NCBI GenBank assembly: GCA_045114775.1
Contig: JBGULC010000012.1
Span: 165,462-229,461 of the forward strand
DNA: 64,000 nt
Reading direction: 5' to 3'
From: UBA3792 sp045114775
GTDB lineage: Bacteria > Bacillota > Clostridia > Christensenellales > CAG-138
The position numbers and the translations under genes are program-made. Position 1 is the stretch's first letter. Each line of letters opens with the position of its first letter. Below, one piece after another: positions 24,594-33,597 of this stretch. Under the pieces are notes generated by a model. It saw only the letters and a list, made by a program, of their open reading frames with translations, was not told the origin of the DNA and did no database searches.

Positions 24594-26201
24594 TCAATAC
24601 CCCTTCTCCGGATCGATCACGCTTCCGTCGACCGCATTGATCACAAACAACAGATCGTTGTATTCCATACGCGGTGTTTCATCCTGATACCGCGTTCCTT
24701 TCAGCGTGCCATAGAAGCAATACGCGGGGACCAACAGTCCCTGTCCGAGCTTGTCCTGTTCGGCGATACGCCAGAGTCCCAGCGTAATGCGGTCGATCGA
24801 AAGTTCCGTTGCCGGCAGCGCGGGCGGGTTTTCCGCTGTCTCCAACAGTCGATTCACGTCCTCGACGTATGACAGCGGCAGCCGGTTTTCGACGATCGTT
24901 TGAATCTCATCAAACGGTTTCAGGTTGCTGAACGGCGTAAGCGTATCGGCGACAGACAGCGGTGTGCCCCAGCCGAACCAATAGATCCCGTCATCGTCAA
25001 GATAGAACAGCATGTTTTCATACGACCAGCTCGGCGCATAGGCGGTCTTGGTGCTCTCCCCGCCGCGGCTTTCGCGTACGTTCGCCTCGGAAACACAGCA
25101 CGGCGCGCCGGACACCGTCCGCACACACTCGATGTGATAGGCGTAATGCGTGGGCTTCGGGACCGTTCCGTCCCCGTACCGATCGTACAGCGCGCCCGCG
25201 TTGTTCTCAAGCCGGATATAAGCGATCGTGAAGTCGTCGGAAAGTCCCGCCTGCGTAAGGAACGCGCGTACCTTGTCCGCGGCTTCCTTCGGCGGATAGG
25301 ACAGGCACTTCTTTGCCTCCTCCCTAAGCGAATCGTCCTCCGAAACGGCGATCCCGCGCGGAATAAACAGCGGTCCCGATCCGGTATTCACGTCAATTAC
25401 CGGAGAACTGCGCCGATAGAGCAGCGTCGCGCGCTTGTCGTTCTGGATCACGTTCCAGCCGCCGTCGACATGCTCGTAGATCGGCTCGTCACTGTCGATG
25501 GGATTGTTCACTTCGAAGCGGACGCTGCCGTCCCCGGAGATTGCCCAAAGGCCGAGCCTTGTCGTTACATCCGGCTTGTCGGAGAACCCGACGCCGCGCC
25601 GCCGCAGCGTGCCGTCCACGCGTTTCGCGTCCTTCGGCGCAGCATCCTCGGCAGCGTTGTATTCCGCCTGCAGGTCTGCGATCTCCTCCAACACCTCATC
25701 GGCGGACGCGTACAGCTTCGCTTTCATCAATTCGGGATCGTCCAACAGAGAATAGAGATATTCGAGCTCCTCCTTGATCCGTGTCCTGCGGTTCAGGTTC
25801 TCTTCGTCGACGATCTCGAACATCGGCGTATCTCCGATCAGCACGTTCCAGATGCGCATGACGGTCTCCTGATCGAAATCCTTTGCGAACACGCGCACGA
25901 TCGGCAGCGGCGCGGTCGGGACCTCGATCGGCGCGTCGATGCGGACGGTCACCTTGCCCTCCCGGTCAGAGAATGAATCGCTCCATCGTCCCGGGATCCC
26001 GTACATCGCGCGATAGTCCAACGACTGCGATCCCTTTTCATCTTCAATACCGACAGCCGTCACAACGTCGGTCCCATTGCCCTTCGCCATATCGATCATA
26101 GCGCTCTGATCGCCCTTGTTCACCACAAACTCCGTCTCCGGCGTCGGCTGACAGGCAGCAAGCAAAAGCCCCGCAAGCAATACAATGATGATCCGTTTCA
26201 T
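24594..26201 (-). CDS. DUF6034 family lipoprotein (copy 2)
   Basis: A 535-residue paralogue of the neighbouring gene. The signal peptide MKRIIIVLLAGLLLAAC has a clear lipobox (LAAC), followed by the same QPTPETEFVVNKGDQ start; the middle is well diverged and the C-terminus (LLFVINAVDGSVIDPEKGY) is conserved. Lipid-anchored on the outer face of the membrane; role unknown. AAAGGAG lies 7-8 bases before the start. The two copies are separated by repeats rather than being co-translated. Confidence 0.8.
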   Translation of the reverse strand: MKRIIIVLLAGLLLAACQPTPETEFVVNKGDQSAMIDMAKGNGTDVVTAVGIEDEKGSQSLDYRAMYGIPGRWSDSFSDREGKVTVRIDAPIEVPTAPLPIVRVFAKDFDQETVMRIWNVLIGDTPMFEIVDEENLNRRTRIKEELEYLYSLLDDPELMKAKLYASADEVLEEIADLQAEYNAAEDAAPKDAKRVDGTLRRRGVGFSDKPDVTTRLGLWAISGDGSVRFEVNNPIDSDEPIYEHVDGGWNVIQNDKRATLLYRRSSPVIDVNTGSGPLFIPRGIAVSEDDSLREEAKKCLSYPPKEAADKVRAFLTQAGLSDDFTIAYIRLENNAGALYDRYGDGTVPKPTHYAYHIECVRTVSGAPCCVSEANVRESRGGESTKTAYAPSWSYENMLFYLDDDGIYWFGWGTPLSVADTLTPFSNLKPFDEIQTIVENRLPLSYVEDVNRLLETAENPPALPATELSIDRITLGLWRIAEQDKLGQGLLVPAYCFYGTLKGTRYQDETPRMEYNDLLFVINAVDGSVIDPEKGY

Positions 26202-26305
26202 ACTATTCTCCTTTCGTCCCTAAACAGATGCTATCACGCGGATGCAACAGAATTGCGGAATTTGTATGGCTGAATTGTTGCAGAACCGTCATATTTTGAT
26301 GAAAT

Positions 26306-26331
26306 GCGCCGGAGGGAACCCCCTCCGGCGC
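26306..26331. terminator. Strong hairpin after the second anti-sigma gene
   Basis: GCGCCGGAGGG / CCCTCCGGCGC, 11-bp perfect stem with a 4-base loop, 10 bases after the stop at 26342. The minus-strand downstream sequence (ATTTCATC) is only moderately T-rich, so it may be a terminator or an mRNA 3'-end stabiliser. Confidence 0.55.
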
Positions 26332-26341
26332 TGTTTTGGGT

Positions 26342-28219
26342 TCAGTTGATTGAAATTCCCTCATACGGGACGCCAACAAACGCATATGCGTCCGCGGGAT
26401 CGACGGTGAATGTGAAGTTGTAGGTTCCTACAAGTTCGCGTTCACCCTGCTTGTTGAGATCGTAAACGTCCCAATCCTTGATTTCGATCGTGATCGGTCC
26501 GTCGTACATGTCAAGCCTTGCGGGCGCTTTGAGCGACAGATCGTGCGTGATGTGACGCGTCTTTTCCATGCTGTAAGTGCCGATGATGTCCGCGATCTGT
26601 TCATCGCTGAGGCGGAACGGCTCCTCGGTCCAGTTCCAGTCCTTATTGAAGGTGCGCTCCGCTTTTTCGCCGTTTAACAGGATTTCTTTGGGATACGTTT
26701 CCCAGATCATGACCTCGCATGCAAGGTTCTTTGCACAATAGCAGATCGAAAGACTGCCGTCCTGCCCAAACGCAACGCGGCGGATCGAGACCGGCACGCC
26801 GTTCTGTTCGTCGCTGACGCCTTCGACGTCGATGACATCATACCGGCTGTGGCTGATGACCTCGCGAATCGCTTCCTCCGTACGGTTCGATGCAATCGGC
26901 GTATACCACGCGTCGCGCTCGGCGTCGTCCTTCGGCAGCGTCACTTCGCCGGTGTTGAGATCGTAGCGGAAGACAAAGACCTCCTCTTCGTATTCCTCCG
27001 GCGCAGTCCAGCCCTCGCCATCCGGCGCTTTTGTGTATCTGCCGGAAAGTTCTACGCAGGCGACGGTCACAACGTCGTTCATATGCTTGCGGTTTACATA
27101 AAACGGCAGGCGCATCAGATTCGTTTCCCAATGATAGTCCTCCGCCCACGTTACGGCGACGCGCTCCTCCTTCACGAGATAACCGTCGAGACAGAAGTAC
27201 TGGAACGCGCTTGAGCCCTCTCCGCCGTACTTGCCCGTCCAGTTGTTGGTGAAGCCTAGAAGAATCCCGTCTTCGTCGGCGGCAACGTCATGGAACGTCG
27301 TGAACGCAACCGTCTTTTCAAGCGGCGTCGCTTCCTCCGGCAGCGGGCTTAAAGCCGCCTGCTGCACGGCGTCGGATTTCTCCGTCTCCTCCATGATCAT
27401 TCTTGTCAGTCGGTCGATCTCCGCCTCGCGCATTTCATCTGTGAAGTCATAGACAAACGGGATGCGGAACGAGCCGATCTCACCGGTGCGGCCGCCCTGC
27501 TTATCATAGCGGTACAGCGTGCCGAAAAGCGTCATTTTCGTGCCGTTTTCGATTTTGGGTAGGTCATGGAACTGCATGGCAAAGGCGTCGTCTTTATCGT
27601 ACCCTGCCGCAACCGGATCGCCGTCCCAGAGATGCGGCGCATACGCCGTGCCGTCAATCTCCAGTCGAAAATCTACTGCGTCCGTGCCCACCGCGCAGAA
27701 CGTGTCATACGTGTCCAGGATGCGCTGCGTCTGCAGATCCCCGTCAAGAAACGACGGATCGAAGGTGATGATCATGCCCGTTTTGTCGCTCACTGCAGCA
27801 AACGACAGGTCCAGCTCGTTGGCGTCGTCGACCGAGACTTGCCGGAGGGTCAGCGTGATATCGTCCAGCATAACGGTCTCGTCAATCGGAACCGGATAAT
27901 CCCAAACAACGCTGTTCATACGGCGGATAGCTTCCGCTCGCGCTTCCTGATAGCGCTCATCCTCGGTCATTTCGATGCGCAGCTCGTTGTTTTCCTTCAT
28001 TCTGCCGATGGTCGAAACGCCTACTGCTACCGCCGTGCCGATCGCAAGGACCAGGATCGCCGCCGCGATCAGGATCGCAAACGTGCGCCGTTTGATCGGC
28101 AGATGCACCGTCCTGCGCGGCGCTTCCTCTTTCGTTTCGTTCTGCAGCGTCCGTACCATGCGTTGTTTGAACGTGTCGGACGCCGTGATATCGTCATATC
28201 CTTTATAGAACTTGTTCAT
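26342..28219 (-). CDS. Large membrane protein, probable anti-sigma factor (DUF4179-like)
   Basis: A 625-residue protein. About 45 N-terminal cytoplasmic residues (MNKFYKGYDDITASDTFKQRMVRTL) precede one transmembrane helix (about residues 48-72, FAILIAAAILVLAIGTAVAVG) and a very large outer region rich in beta-strand sequence. Cytoplasmic stub, helix and large sensor domain directly behind an ECF sigma gene are typical of clostridial anti-sigma proteins of the DUF4179 type. It overlaps the sigma gene by 17 bases, so translation is coupled. Confidence 0.75.
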   Translation of the reverse strand: MNKFYKGYDDITASDTFKQRMVRTLQNETKEEAPRRTVHLPIKRRTFAILIAAAILVLAIGTAVAVGVSTIGRMKENNELRIEMTEDERYQEARAEAIRRMNSVVWDYPVPIDETVMLDDITLTLRQVSVDDANELDLSFAAVSDKTGMIITFDPSFLDGDLQTQRILDTYDTFCAVGTDAVDFRLEIDGTAYAPHLWDGDPVAAGYDKDDAFAMQFHDLPKIENGTKMTLFGTLYRYDKQGGRTGEIGSFRIPFVYDFTDEMREAEIDRLTRMIMEETEKSDAVQQAALSPLPEEATPLEKTVAFTTFHDVAADEDGILLGFTNNWTGKYGGEGSSAFQYFCLDGYLVKEERVAVTWAEDYHWETNLMRLPFYVNRKHMNDVVTVACVELSGRYTKAPDGEGWTAPEEYEEEVFVFRYDLNTGEVTLPKDDAERDAWYTPIASNRTEEAIREVISHSRYDVIDVEGVSDEQNGVPVSIRRVAFGQDGSLSICYCAKNLACEVMIWETYPKEILLNGEKAERTFNKDWNWTEEPFRLSDEQIADIIGTYSMEKTRHITHDLSLKAPARLDMYDGPITIEIKDWDVYDLNKQGERELVGTYNFTFTVDPADAYAFVGVPYEGISIN

Positions 28220-28706
28220 ACGCTTCTCCTTCCATGATTGCTTTGAGCTTTTGTCTCGCCCTGCTCAGGCGGGAACGCGTCGTACCCTCGCGCTCGCCGA
28301 GGATCTTTGCGATCTCGGCCACCGTGTATTCCTCGTAGTAATAGAGATACACGGCGTCGCGGTCTTTTTCGGGAAGTTTTCTGACCGTGTCGAGAAGCTC
28401 ATAGCTCTCCTCCGAATACGCCGCGGCGATCTCTTCTTTGAGCGGCACATTTGCACGCGACGCCTTTCTCGCTTCGTCGATGCAGATGCGGATCGCGGTT
28501 TTGATCAGCCAAGCCTTTTCGTGCTCGCGCGTTTCAAACCGCGGCTGCCGTTTCATCAGGCGCTCAAACGTAGTCTGTACGACGTCCTCCGCCTCCGCGA
28601 TGCTGTTCATACGGTTCAGCGCGATGCGCATCAGCATATCGGAATAGGTCTCGACGATCCGCACGATCTCCCGATCCCGTATCGCCTGTTCGTTTCGTTT
28701 CTCCAT
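28203..28706 (-). CDS. RNA polymerase sigma factor, ECF/sigma-70 family
   Basis: A 167-residue sigma factor. Region 2 has NRMNSIAEAEDVVQTTFERLMKRQPRFETREHEKAWLIKTAIRICIDEAR, and region 4 has LPEKDRDAVYLYYYEEYTVAEIAKILGEREGTTRSRLSRARQKLK. The start at MEKRNE is chosen for AAGGAG 7 bases upstream. It overlaps the downstream anti-sigma gene. The DUF6034 lipoproteins lie just beyond and could be part of its regulon, but no matching promoter pair was found by eye. Confidence 0.92.
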   Translation of the reverse strand: MEKRNEQAIRDREIVRIVETYSDMLMRIALNRMNSIAEAEDVVQTTFERLMKRQPRFETREHEKAWLIKTAIRICIDEARKASRANVPLKEEIAAAYSEESYELLDTVRKLPEKDRDAVYLYYYEEYTVAEIAKILGEREGTTRSRLSRARQKLKAIMEGEAYEQVL

Positions 28707-28844
28707 CTGTTCTCCTTTCTCTCCGCAAAGTCCCATTCGGGTTTCGCCGGGTTCGGGCGCCCGCCCGTCGATGTCCCCTGCGGGATCGTCCGTGATTCAT
28801 CACTCACCTATAAGACGAATGAAACGTGGATTTTGCTGCAATCA

Positions 28845-28884
28845 TAAAAAAAAGAATCCGGGGGGAACCCAGCTCCCCCCGGAT
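28845..28884 (-). terminator. Terminator of rsmD-coaD-coiled-coil operon
   Basis: On the minus strand ATCCGGGGGGA / TCCCCCCGGAT, an 11-bp perfect stem with a 7-base loop, followed by TC and eight Ts. Confidence 0.93.
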
Positions 28885-28901
28885 CATATCTGCTAAATGA
28901 C

Positions 28902-29795
28902 TTATTCTTCGTCTTCCTCGTCGTCGGAGAAGGAGAAGATGCTGCGGCGCTTTTTCTTGGGTGCGGGACGCTCCTCTTCCTCTTCGTCGTCGTAATCGTC
29001 CTCGTCCTCGTCGACCTCCTCGATGCCGAGCATACGGGCAAAGAACCCTTTCTTACGGGGCTTCGGCTTCTCCTCTTCTTCCTCGTCCGCATAATCGGGC
29101 TCGGGTGCGGGACGCTGTGCAGGCGCCGGGGACCGCTTCAGCTTCGATACCGGTTCCTGACGGCGCGCCGGTTCCTGACGGCGGACCGGTTCGATCACCG
29201 GCATGGAAATCGGCGCGGGATCGGGTTCAGGCACGCGAAGCTCCGGCGACACGGGCTTCGGACGGACGTCCAGCTCCTCGCGGTTGCCGTTGATCATCTT
29301 CATATAATCGTTCAGATAGCGCTGCACATCCGCAAGGATGTCGTCCGCATACGCACGCGCACCGTTGCAGATGGAGTCCGCATTCTCCTCTGCAGCCTGG
29401 CGAAGATCGTCCGCGCGCTTCACTGCAGCCTGATAGACGGAGCTCTCGGAAACGAGGCCCTCGTATTCCGCGACTGCCTGACGGTAGACGTTTTCCGCCG
29501 CCTCCTGCGCCTGATCATGCAGCTCGTTCGCTTCCTTCTGCGCATCCGCGACGATCTGATCCGCCTGCTCGTTCGCGTCGCGAAGCGTGTTCTCCTTTTC
29601 CGCAATGATGCCGGAGGCTCTTCTGATGTCCTCGGGGATCGTCGCCTTGAGATCGTCGAGCAGCGCGAGCAGCTCTTCCTCGTCGATGATGCGACGGCTG
29701 CCTGCATTGCTGAATCTCGGTTTCGGGCTGTCCGCCACCAATTGTTCGATCTTCGAGAGGATGCTGAAGATCTTCATAGTCTGTACGCCGTTCAT
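28902..29795 (-). CDS. Coiled-coil protein with acidic/basic low-complexity tail
   Basis: A 297-residue protein. Residues 20-150 form a long Ala/Glu/Gln-rich coiled-coil (DDLKATIPEDIRRASGIIAEKENTLRDANEQADQIVADAQ), similar in pattern to V/F-type ATPase peripheral-stalk or DivIVA-like helices. Then comes a Pro-rich segment (PEPDPAPISMPVIEPVRRQEPARRQEP) and a tail alternating acidic runs with KPKPRKKG and APKKKRRS. The start at MNGVQT overlaps the coaD stop (ATGA), which decides it. Proteins of this type commonly follow coaD in Clostridia; the function is not known to me. Confidence 0.75.
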   Translation of the reverse strand: MNGVQTMKIFSILSKIEQLVADSPKPRFSNAGSRRIIDEEELLALLDDLKATIPEDIRRASGIIAEKENTLRDANEQADQIVADAQKEANELHDQAQEAAENVYRQAVAEYEGLVSESSVYQAAVKRADDLRQAAEENADSICNGARAYADDILADVQRYLNDYMKMINGNREELDVRPKPVSPELRVPEPDPAPISMPVIEPVRRQEPARRQEPVSKLKRSPAPAQRPAPEPDYADEEEEEKPKPRKKGFFARMLGIEEVDEDEDDYDDEEEEERPAPKKKRRSIFSFSDDEEDEE

Positions 29796-30283
29796 TTCTG
29801 CCTTGCCAACCTTTCCCGTAAATAATGATAATTGCACTGCGGAACCAATCCTTCGATGGATCCGCCCATTTCTCCGATTTCACGCACATTCGAGCTCGAA
29901 AGGAACGAATGCGCAGGGTTTGCCATGAAATACACCGTCCGGATCTCCGGATCCAGGTGCCGGTTCACAGCGTCGATTTGGAATTCGTATTCGAAATCCG
30001 TGATCGCCCGCAACCCTCTGATGATGTACTGCGCGCCGATCTGCTTTGCGAAATCGACGAGCAGCCCGCCGAACGAAGCCGCCTTAACGTTTGTCAACCC
30101 CTCGTCGACGATCATGCGCTCCAGCATTTCCAGCCGCTCCGCAACGGAGAACACCGGCTTCTTTGCGCTGTTGTTCAGCACCGCGACATATACGATGTCG
30201 AACAGTCCGGCGGCGTTCCGCAAAACGTCGAGATGCCCGACCGTGAACGGATCAAAGCTGCCCGGATACACGCCGATCTTCAT
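29792..30283 (-). CDS. coaD: Phosphopantetheine adenylyltransferase
   Basis: A 163-residue enzyme of coenzyme A synthesis that transfers AMP from ATP to 4'-phosphopantetheine. The nucleotidyl-transferase motif GSFDPFTVGHLD (His in the TxGH motif near residue 18), the KKPVFSVAERLEML segment and YIIRGLRAITDFEYEFQIDAVNR are diagnostic, ending in FLSSSNVREI. The length is normal. It overlaps rsmD by 4 bases at its start and the coiled-coil gene by 4 bases at its end; rsmD-coaD is a classic bacterial pairing. Confidence 0.98.
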   Translation of the reverse strand: MKIGVYPGSFDPFTVGHLDVLRNAAGLFDIVYVAVLNNSAKKPVFSVAERLEMLERMIVDEGLTNVKAASFGGLLVDFAKQIGAQYIIRGLRAITDFEYEFQIDAVNRHLDPEIRTVYFMANPAHSFLSSSNVREIGEMGGSIEGLVPQCNYHYLRERLARQK

Positions 30284-30840
30284 TGCCTGTCCTCCTCGAT
30301 GAGTGAATACCCGCATTTGCCGAACCGCTTGGTCCGTTTTACGCGGTAAACGCCCGGTACGTCCTGCGGTACAAGATCCGACGCATGCTCCAGGACCACA
30401 GTCCCGCCCGGCTTCATCAGCCGCCTTTCGAAGAGCAGCCGCACCGCGTTCTCGGAAAGTCCCTCCCGATACGGCGGATCCAGAAACGCCAGGTCGAACG
30501 ACGCGCCTTCCTGTGTAAGCCGCTCGATCGCCGCCTCGTAGTCGAGATTCAGCGTTCTTGCGGCCTCCGAAAAGCCGAGCGTTTCGATGTTTTTGCGGAT
30601 GATCCCGATACAATCCGGATTGCGGTCGTTCAGCACGGCGTGCTTTGCGCCGCGGCTTACGGCCTCCAGCCCGAGACTGCCGCTTCCCGCGAACAGATCC
30701 AGGACCTCCGCATACGGGATCCGAAACTGCAAAGACCCGAAGACGGCCTCCTTCACGCGGTCCAGCGTCGGCCGGGTTTCAAGGCCCTCGAGCGTTTCGA
30801 GTTTCCTTCCGCGGGCGACGCCCGCAATGATTCTGACCAT
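30280..30840 (-). CDS. rsmD: 16S rRNA (guanine(966)-N2)-methyltransferase RsmD
   Basis: A 186-residue Rossmann methyltransferase. The start MVRIIAGVARGRKLETLEGLETRPTLDRVKEAVFGSL is typical of RsmD; the SAM loop is DLFAGSGSLGLEAVSRG and the catalytic motif IV is FLDPPYREG. It modifies G966 of 16S rRNA. First gene of the rsmD-coaD operon, with its own promoter. Confidence 0.96.
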   Translation of the reverse strand: MVRIIAGVARGRKLETLEGLETRPTLDRVKEAVFGSLQFRIPYAEVLDLFAGSGSLGLEAVSRGAKHAVLNDRNPDCIGIIRKNIETLGFSEAARTLNLDYEAAIERLTQEGASFDLAFLDPPYREGLSENAVRLLFERRLMKPGGTVVLEHASDLVPQDVPGVYRVKRTKRFGKCGYSLIEEDRQ

Positions 30841-30871
30841 AGAAACCCCTATATCTTGTATTGTCTATCCC

Positions 30872-30900
30872 ATTTTAGCACCAAGGTATAGAAAATGCAA
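30872..30900 (-). promoter_or_regulatory. Promoter of rsmD-coaD
   Basis: Minus-strand TTGCAT, 17-base spacer, TAAAAT, about 32 bases before the rsmD start. Confidence 0.7.
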
Positions 30901-30978
30901 TAGTTTTTGAACAAATTGTTAATATTTTTTCGATATAATATGTCCGGGTAAAATTTCGGTCAAATCCTGCCAAAAGAA

Positions 30979-31007
30979 TTGACTTTTCCGGCTCATTCTT
31001 GTAGAAT
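30979..31007 (+). promoter_or_regulatory. Promoter of alr
   Basis: TTGACT, 17-base spacer, TAGAAT, 27 bases before the start codon; AGGGGG ribosome site at 31021-31026. Confidence 0.78.
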
Positions 31008-31033
31008 CAACTGCGGAAAAAGGGGGTATCAAA

Positions 31034-32149
31034 ATGCTTCGCAGTACCCATGCGGTCATCCATTTGCCCGCATTGTTAAAGAATATCCGGTTTGCCAAGC
31101 GCAGGCTGAAGCCCGAAACGAAATTCATGGCCGTCATCAAAGCCAACGCATACGGGCACGGCATCACCACGGTCGGCGAATACCTCGAACAGTCCGGTCT
31201 TGTCGACATGCTGGCCGTCGCCATTCCCGAAGAAGGCACGCGTCTCAGAAACAGCGGCGTCACGCTGCCGATCCTGATCCTCGGCGTGACCGACTCCGAT
31301 CACGTTCCCGTCGTTGTTGCCAAAGACCTCACCTCCGCCGTCTTTACCGCAAATCAGGTCCGTGCATTCGAACGCTGGGCGAAGATCTCCGGCAAGACCG
31401 CGCACGTGCACGTCAAGCTCGACACCGGGATGCACCGCATCGGCGTCACGGACGACGCAATGCTCGGCGAGCTACTGGACGCGTTCGACGAATGTCCCCA
31501 CGTCTCCATGGACGGCGTGTTCACGCACTTTGCGAAATCCGAGGCCGATCCCGACTTCACGCATCTGCAGGCAAAGCGCTTCGACGCGTTTGTCGCCGAG
31601 ATCCATGCACGCGGATATCATCCCATCGTGCACGCCGCAAACTCCGCGGCGACGCTCGATTTTCCGGAGCTGCAGTACGACATGGTCCGTTTCGGGATCG
31701 CGCTGTACGGCTACCATCCGGACCCGAAGCGCTCGGCAGGCAGCGGGCTGATGCCGGTGATGTCGCTCGTTACCTTCATCAGCAATCTGAAGACGATCCC
31801 CGCCGGCGAAGGCGTCAGCTACGGTCTCCGGTTTATCGCCTCCCGACCCACGCGCGTCGCAACGCTGCCCGTCGGCTACGGCGACGGCTACAAGCGCTGT
31901 CTTACCGGCAAGGCGGATGTGCTGATCGGCGGCATTCGCTGCCCGCAGATCGGAACGATCTGCATGGACCAGATGATGGTCGACGTGTCCGAGGTCCCGA
32001 ACGTGAAGATCGGCGACGAAGCCGTGCTGATCGGACGGCAGGGCAACGAACAGATCACCGCAGACGAGCTTGCCGACAAGGCCGATACGATCTCCTACGA
32101 GATCCTGCTCTCCTTCTCCGACCGCGTTCCGCGCGTCTACGAAAAATAA
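31034..32149 (+). CDS. alr: Alanine racemase
   Basis: A 371-residue PLP enzyme that interconverts L- and D-alanine for peptidoglycan. Lys36 in KFMAVIKANAYGHG is the PLP lysine, and Tyr263 in EGVSYGLRF is the second catalytic base. HVHVKLDTGMHRIG and VGYGDGYKR are further family marks. A stand-alone gene with promoter, ribosome site and terminator, so probably constitutive. Confidence 0.98.
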   Translation: MLRSTHAVIHLPALLKNIRFAKRRLKPETKFMAVIKANAYGHGITTVGEYLEQSGLVDMLAVAIPEEGTRLRNSGVTLPILILGVTDSDHVPVVVAKDLTSAVFTANQVRAFERWAKISGKTAHVHVKLDTGMHRIGVTDDAMLGELLDAFDECPHVSMDGVFTHFAKSEADPDFTHLQAKRFDAFVAEIHARGYHPIVHAANSAATLDFPELQYDMVRFGIALYGYHPDPKRSAGSGLMPVMSLVTFISNLKTIPAGEGVSYGLRFIASRPTRVATLPVGYGDGYKRCLTGKADVLIGGIRCPQIGTICMDQMMVDVSEVPNVKIGDEAVLIGRQGNEQITADELADKADTISYEILLSFSDRVPRVYEK

Positions 32150-32156
32150 CGATCTG

Positions 32157-32183
32157 CGCCGTCCTTCGGGACGGCGTTTTTTC
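32157..32183 (+). terminator. Terminator of alr
   Basis: GCCGTCC-TTC-GGGACGGC stem followed by GTTTTTTC, 10 bases after the alr stop. Confidence 0.92.
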
Positions 32184-32213
32184 TTGACGGGAAGCGTATG
32201 AAACGGCTATAAT
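32184..32213 (+). promoter_or_regulatory. Promoter of yibE/F, giving a likely leaderless mRNA
   Basis: TTGACG, 18-base spacer, TATAAT. The -10 ends only 7 bases before the start codon at 32221, so the predicted transcription start is at or next to the A of ATG. No ribosome-binding sequence is present in the gap. Confidence 0.75.
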
Positions 32214-32220
32214 ACCGAAT

Positions 32221-33597
32221 ATGAAGAAATGGTTCCGAAACCGGATTAACGAATGGAAAAAACCGAGGCGCTGGGTCGCGGCGCTGATCGTGCTCGTCGC
32301 GATCGTCGCAGGCGTGCTCGTCGCTTCTGCGCTCCGAAAACCAACCGCCAAACAAAACCCGGACCGCAGCGACGCGGCGCAGGTTTATTTTGCGCATCTG
32401 GCGCTTGCTGCGGACAGCAATCGCCTGCTGTTTGAAAACGGGGAACTTCCGGCGGATTACGCGGACCCGGAGGATTCGTACATCACGGAATCCTATGCGT
32501 ACGCAAAGGTGATCGAGGTGCTTGCGGACGATTCGCACGAGGATCCGAACACGGAAAACGTCCGGGTCGGCAGCCAGCGGCTTCGGATCGAGATCACGAC
32601 CGGCGAGCACAAGGGCAGGCAGCTTGAAATTGAGAACCACATGAGCAAGCTGTTCAGCAAGCACGGCGAGGACGGCACGTCGTTTCTGGTCTTTATCCGT
32701 ACGGACCGCCGCGCGGCGAGCGACGACGGTTTGCCGAAGATCTCCGTTTCCGTTATGAATTACAACCGTCTTTGGATCATCGTCGGTCTTGCCGCAGTCT
32801 TTCTGATCGTCACGCTGATCGTCGGCCGCGGCGTCGGCTTCCGTTCGATCCTCGGCCTTGCGCTGACGCTCGCCTGCGTTGCGTTCATTCTTGTTCCCGC
32901 GATTCTGAAAGGGTGGTCCCCCATCCCGACCACGCTGCTTTTGTGTGTCGGCGTCACGGGGGTCTGCTTCCTTCTGCTGGACGGCGTCAGTCTGAAATCG
33001 CTTTCGGCGGTCCTCGGCACCGTCGCGGGCTTCACCGTCGCGGGGCTCTTCGCCATGCTCGCAAGCCGCCTCGCGCATCTGGACGGGCTTGAATACAACG
33101 TCGCCGAGACCGACACGCTCGTACAGGCGCAGTATCAGGGCACGCCGATCCACATCCGCGGGCTGTTCGTCTCCGGCGTCGTGATCTCCGCGCTCGGCGC
33201 GGTCATGGACGTAGCGATGAGCATCTCGTCCTCGGTCAACGAGCTTAAAACGGTCAATCCGGGCATGGGCTTTTCCGCGCTGTTCAGAAGCGGCATGAAC
33301 ATCGGCCGCGACGCGGTCGGCACGATGACGAACACGCTGATCCTCGCCTTTACCGGCAGCGCGCTGGTCAACCTGCTGCTGATCCGTCTGTTCAATTGGG
33401 ATTTGAAGGCGATCCTTTCCGGCGACTATATCACGCACGAGGTCATCACCGGCATCTCCGGCAGCATCGGCCTGATCCTTGCGGTCCCGCTGACCGCGCT
33501 GATCGCCTCGGCGTTATGCGGGCGCATGCAGGCGCATCCTCTCCCCGAACCGGCTTCGGACGAGCCCTCCCGTCAGAAGAAAAAGCAATCCCGCTGA
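32221..33597 (+). CDS. YibE/F family membrane protein
   Basis: A 458-residue protein. An N-terminal helix (about residues 20-40) is followed by an extracytoplasmic region of about 135 residues and then about seven helices carrying the family core: IVTLIVGRGVGFRSILGLALTLACVAF, GVTGVCFLLLDGVSLKSLSAVLGT and SGVVISALGAVMDVAMSISSSVNEL. The family is widespread in Gram-positives, and its transport or signalling role is unproven. The 3' end overlaps the convergent membrane gene by 84 bases. Probably translated from a leaderless message. Confidence 0.9.
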   Translation: MKKWFRNRINEWKKPRRWVAALIVLVAIVAGVLVASALRKPTAKQNPDRSDAAQVYFAHLALAADSNRLLFENGELPADYADPEDSYITESYAYAKVIEVLADDSHEDPNTENVRVGSQRLRIEITTGEHKGRQLEIENHMSKLFSKHGEDGTSFLVFIRTDRRAASDDGLPKISVSVMNYNRLWIIVGLAAVFLIVTLIVGRGVGFRSILGLALTLACVAFILVPAILKGWSPIPTTLLLCVGVTGVCFLLLDGVSLKSLSAVLGTVAGFTVAGLFAMLASRLAHLDGLEYNVAETDTLVQAQYQGTPIHIRGLFVSGVVISALGAVMDVAMSISSSVNELKTVNPGMGFSALFRSGMNIGRDAVGTMTNTLILAFTGSALVNLLLIRLFNWDLKAILSGDYITHEVITGISGSIGLILAVPLTALIASALCGRMQAHPLPEPASDEPSRQKKKQSR

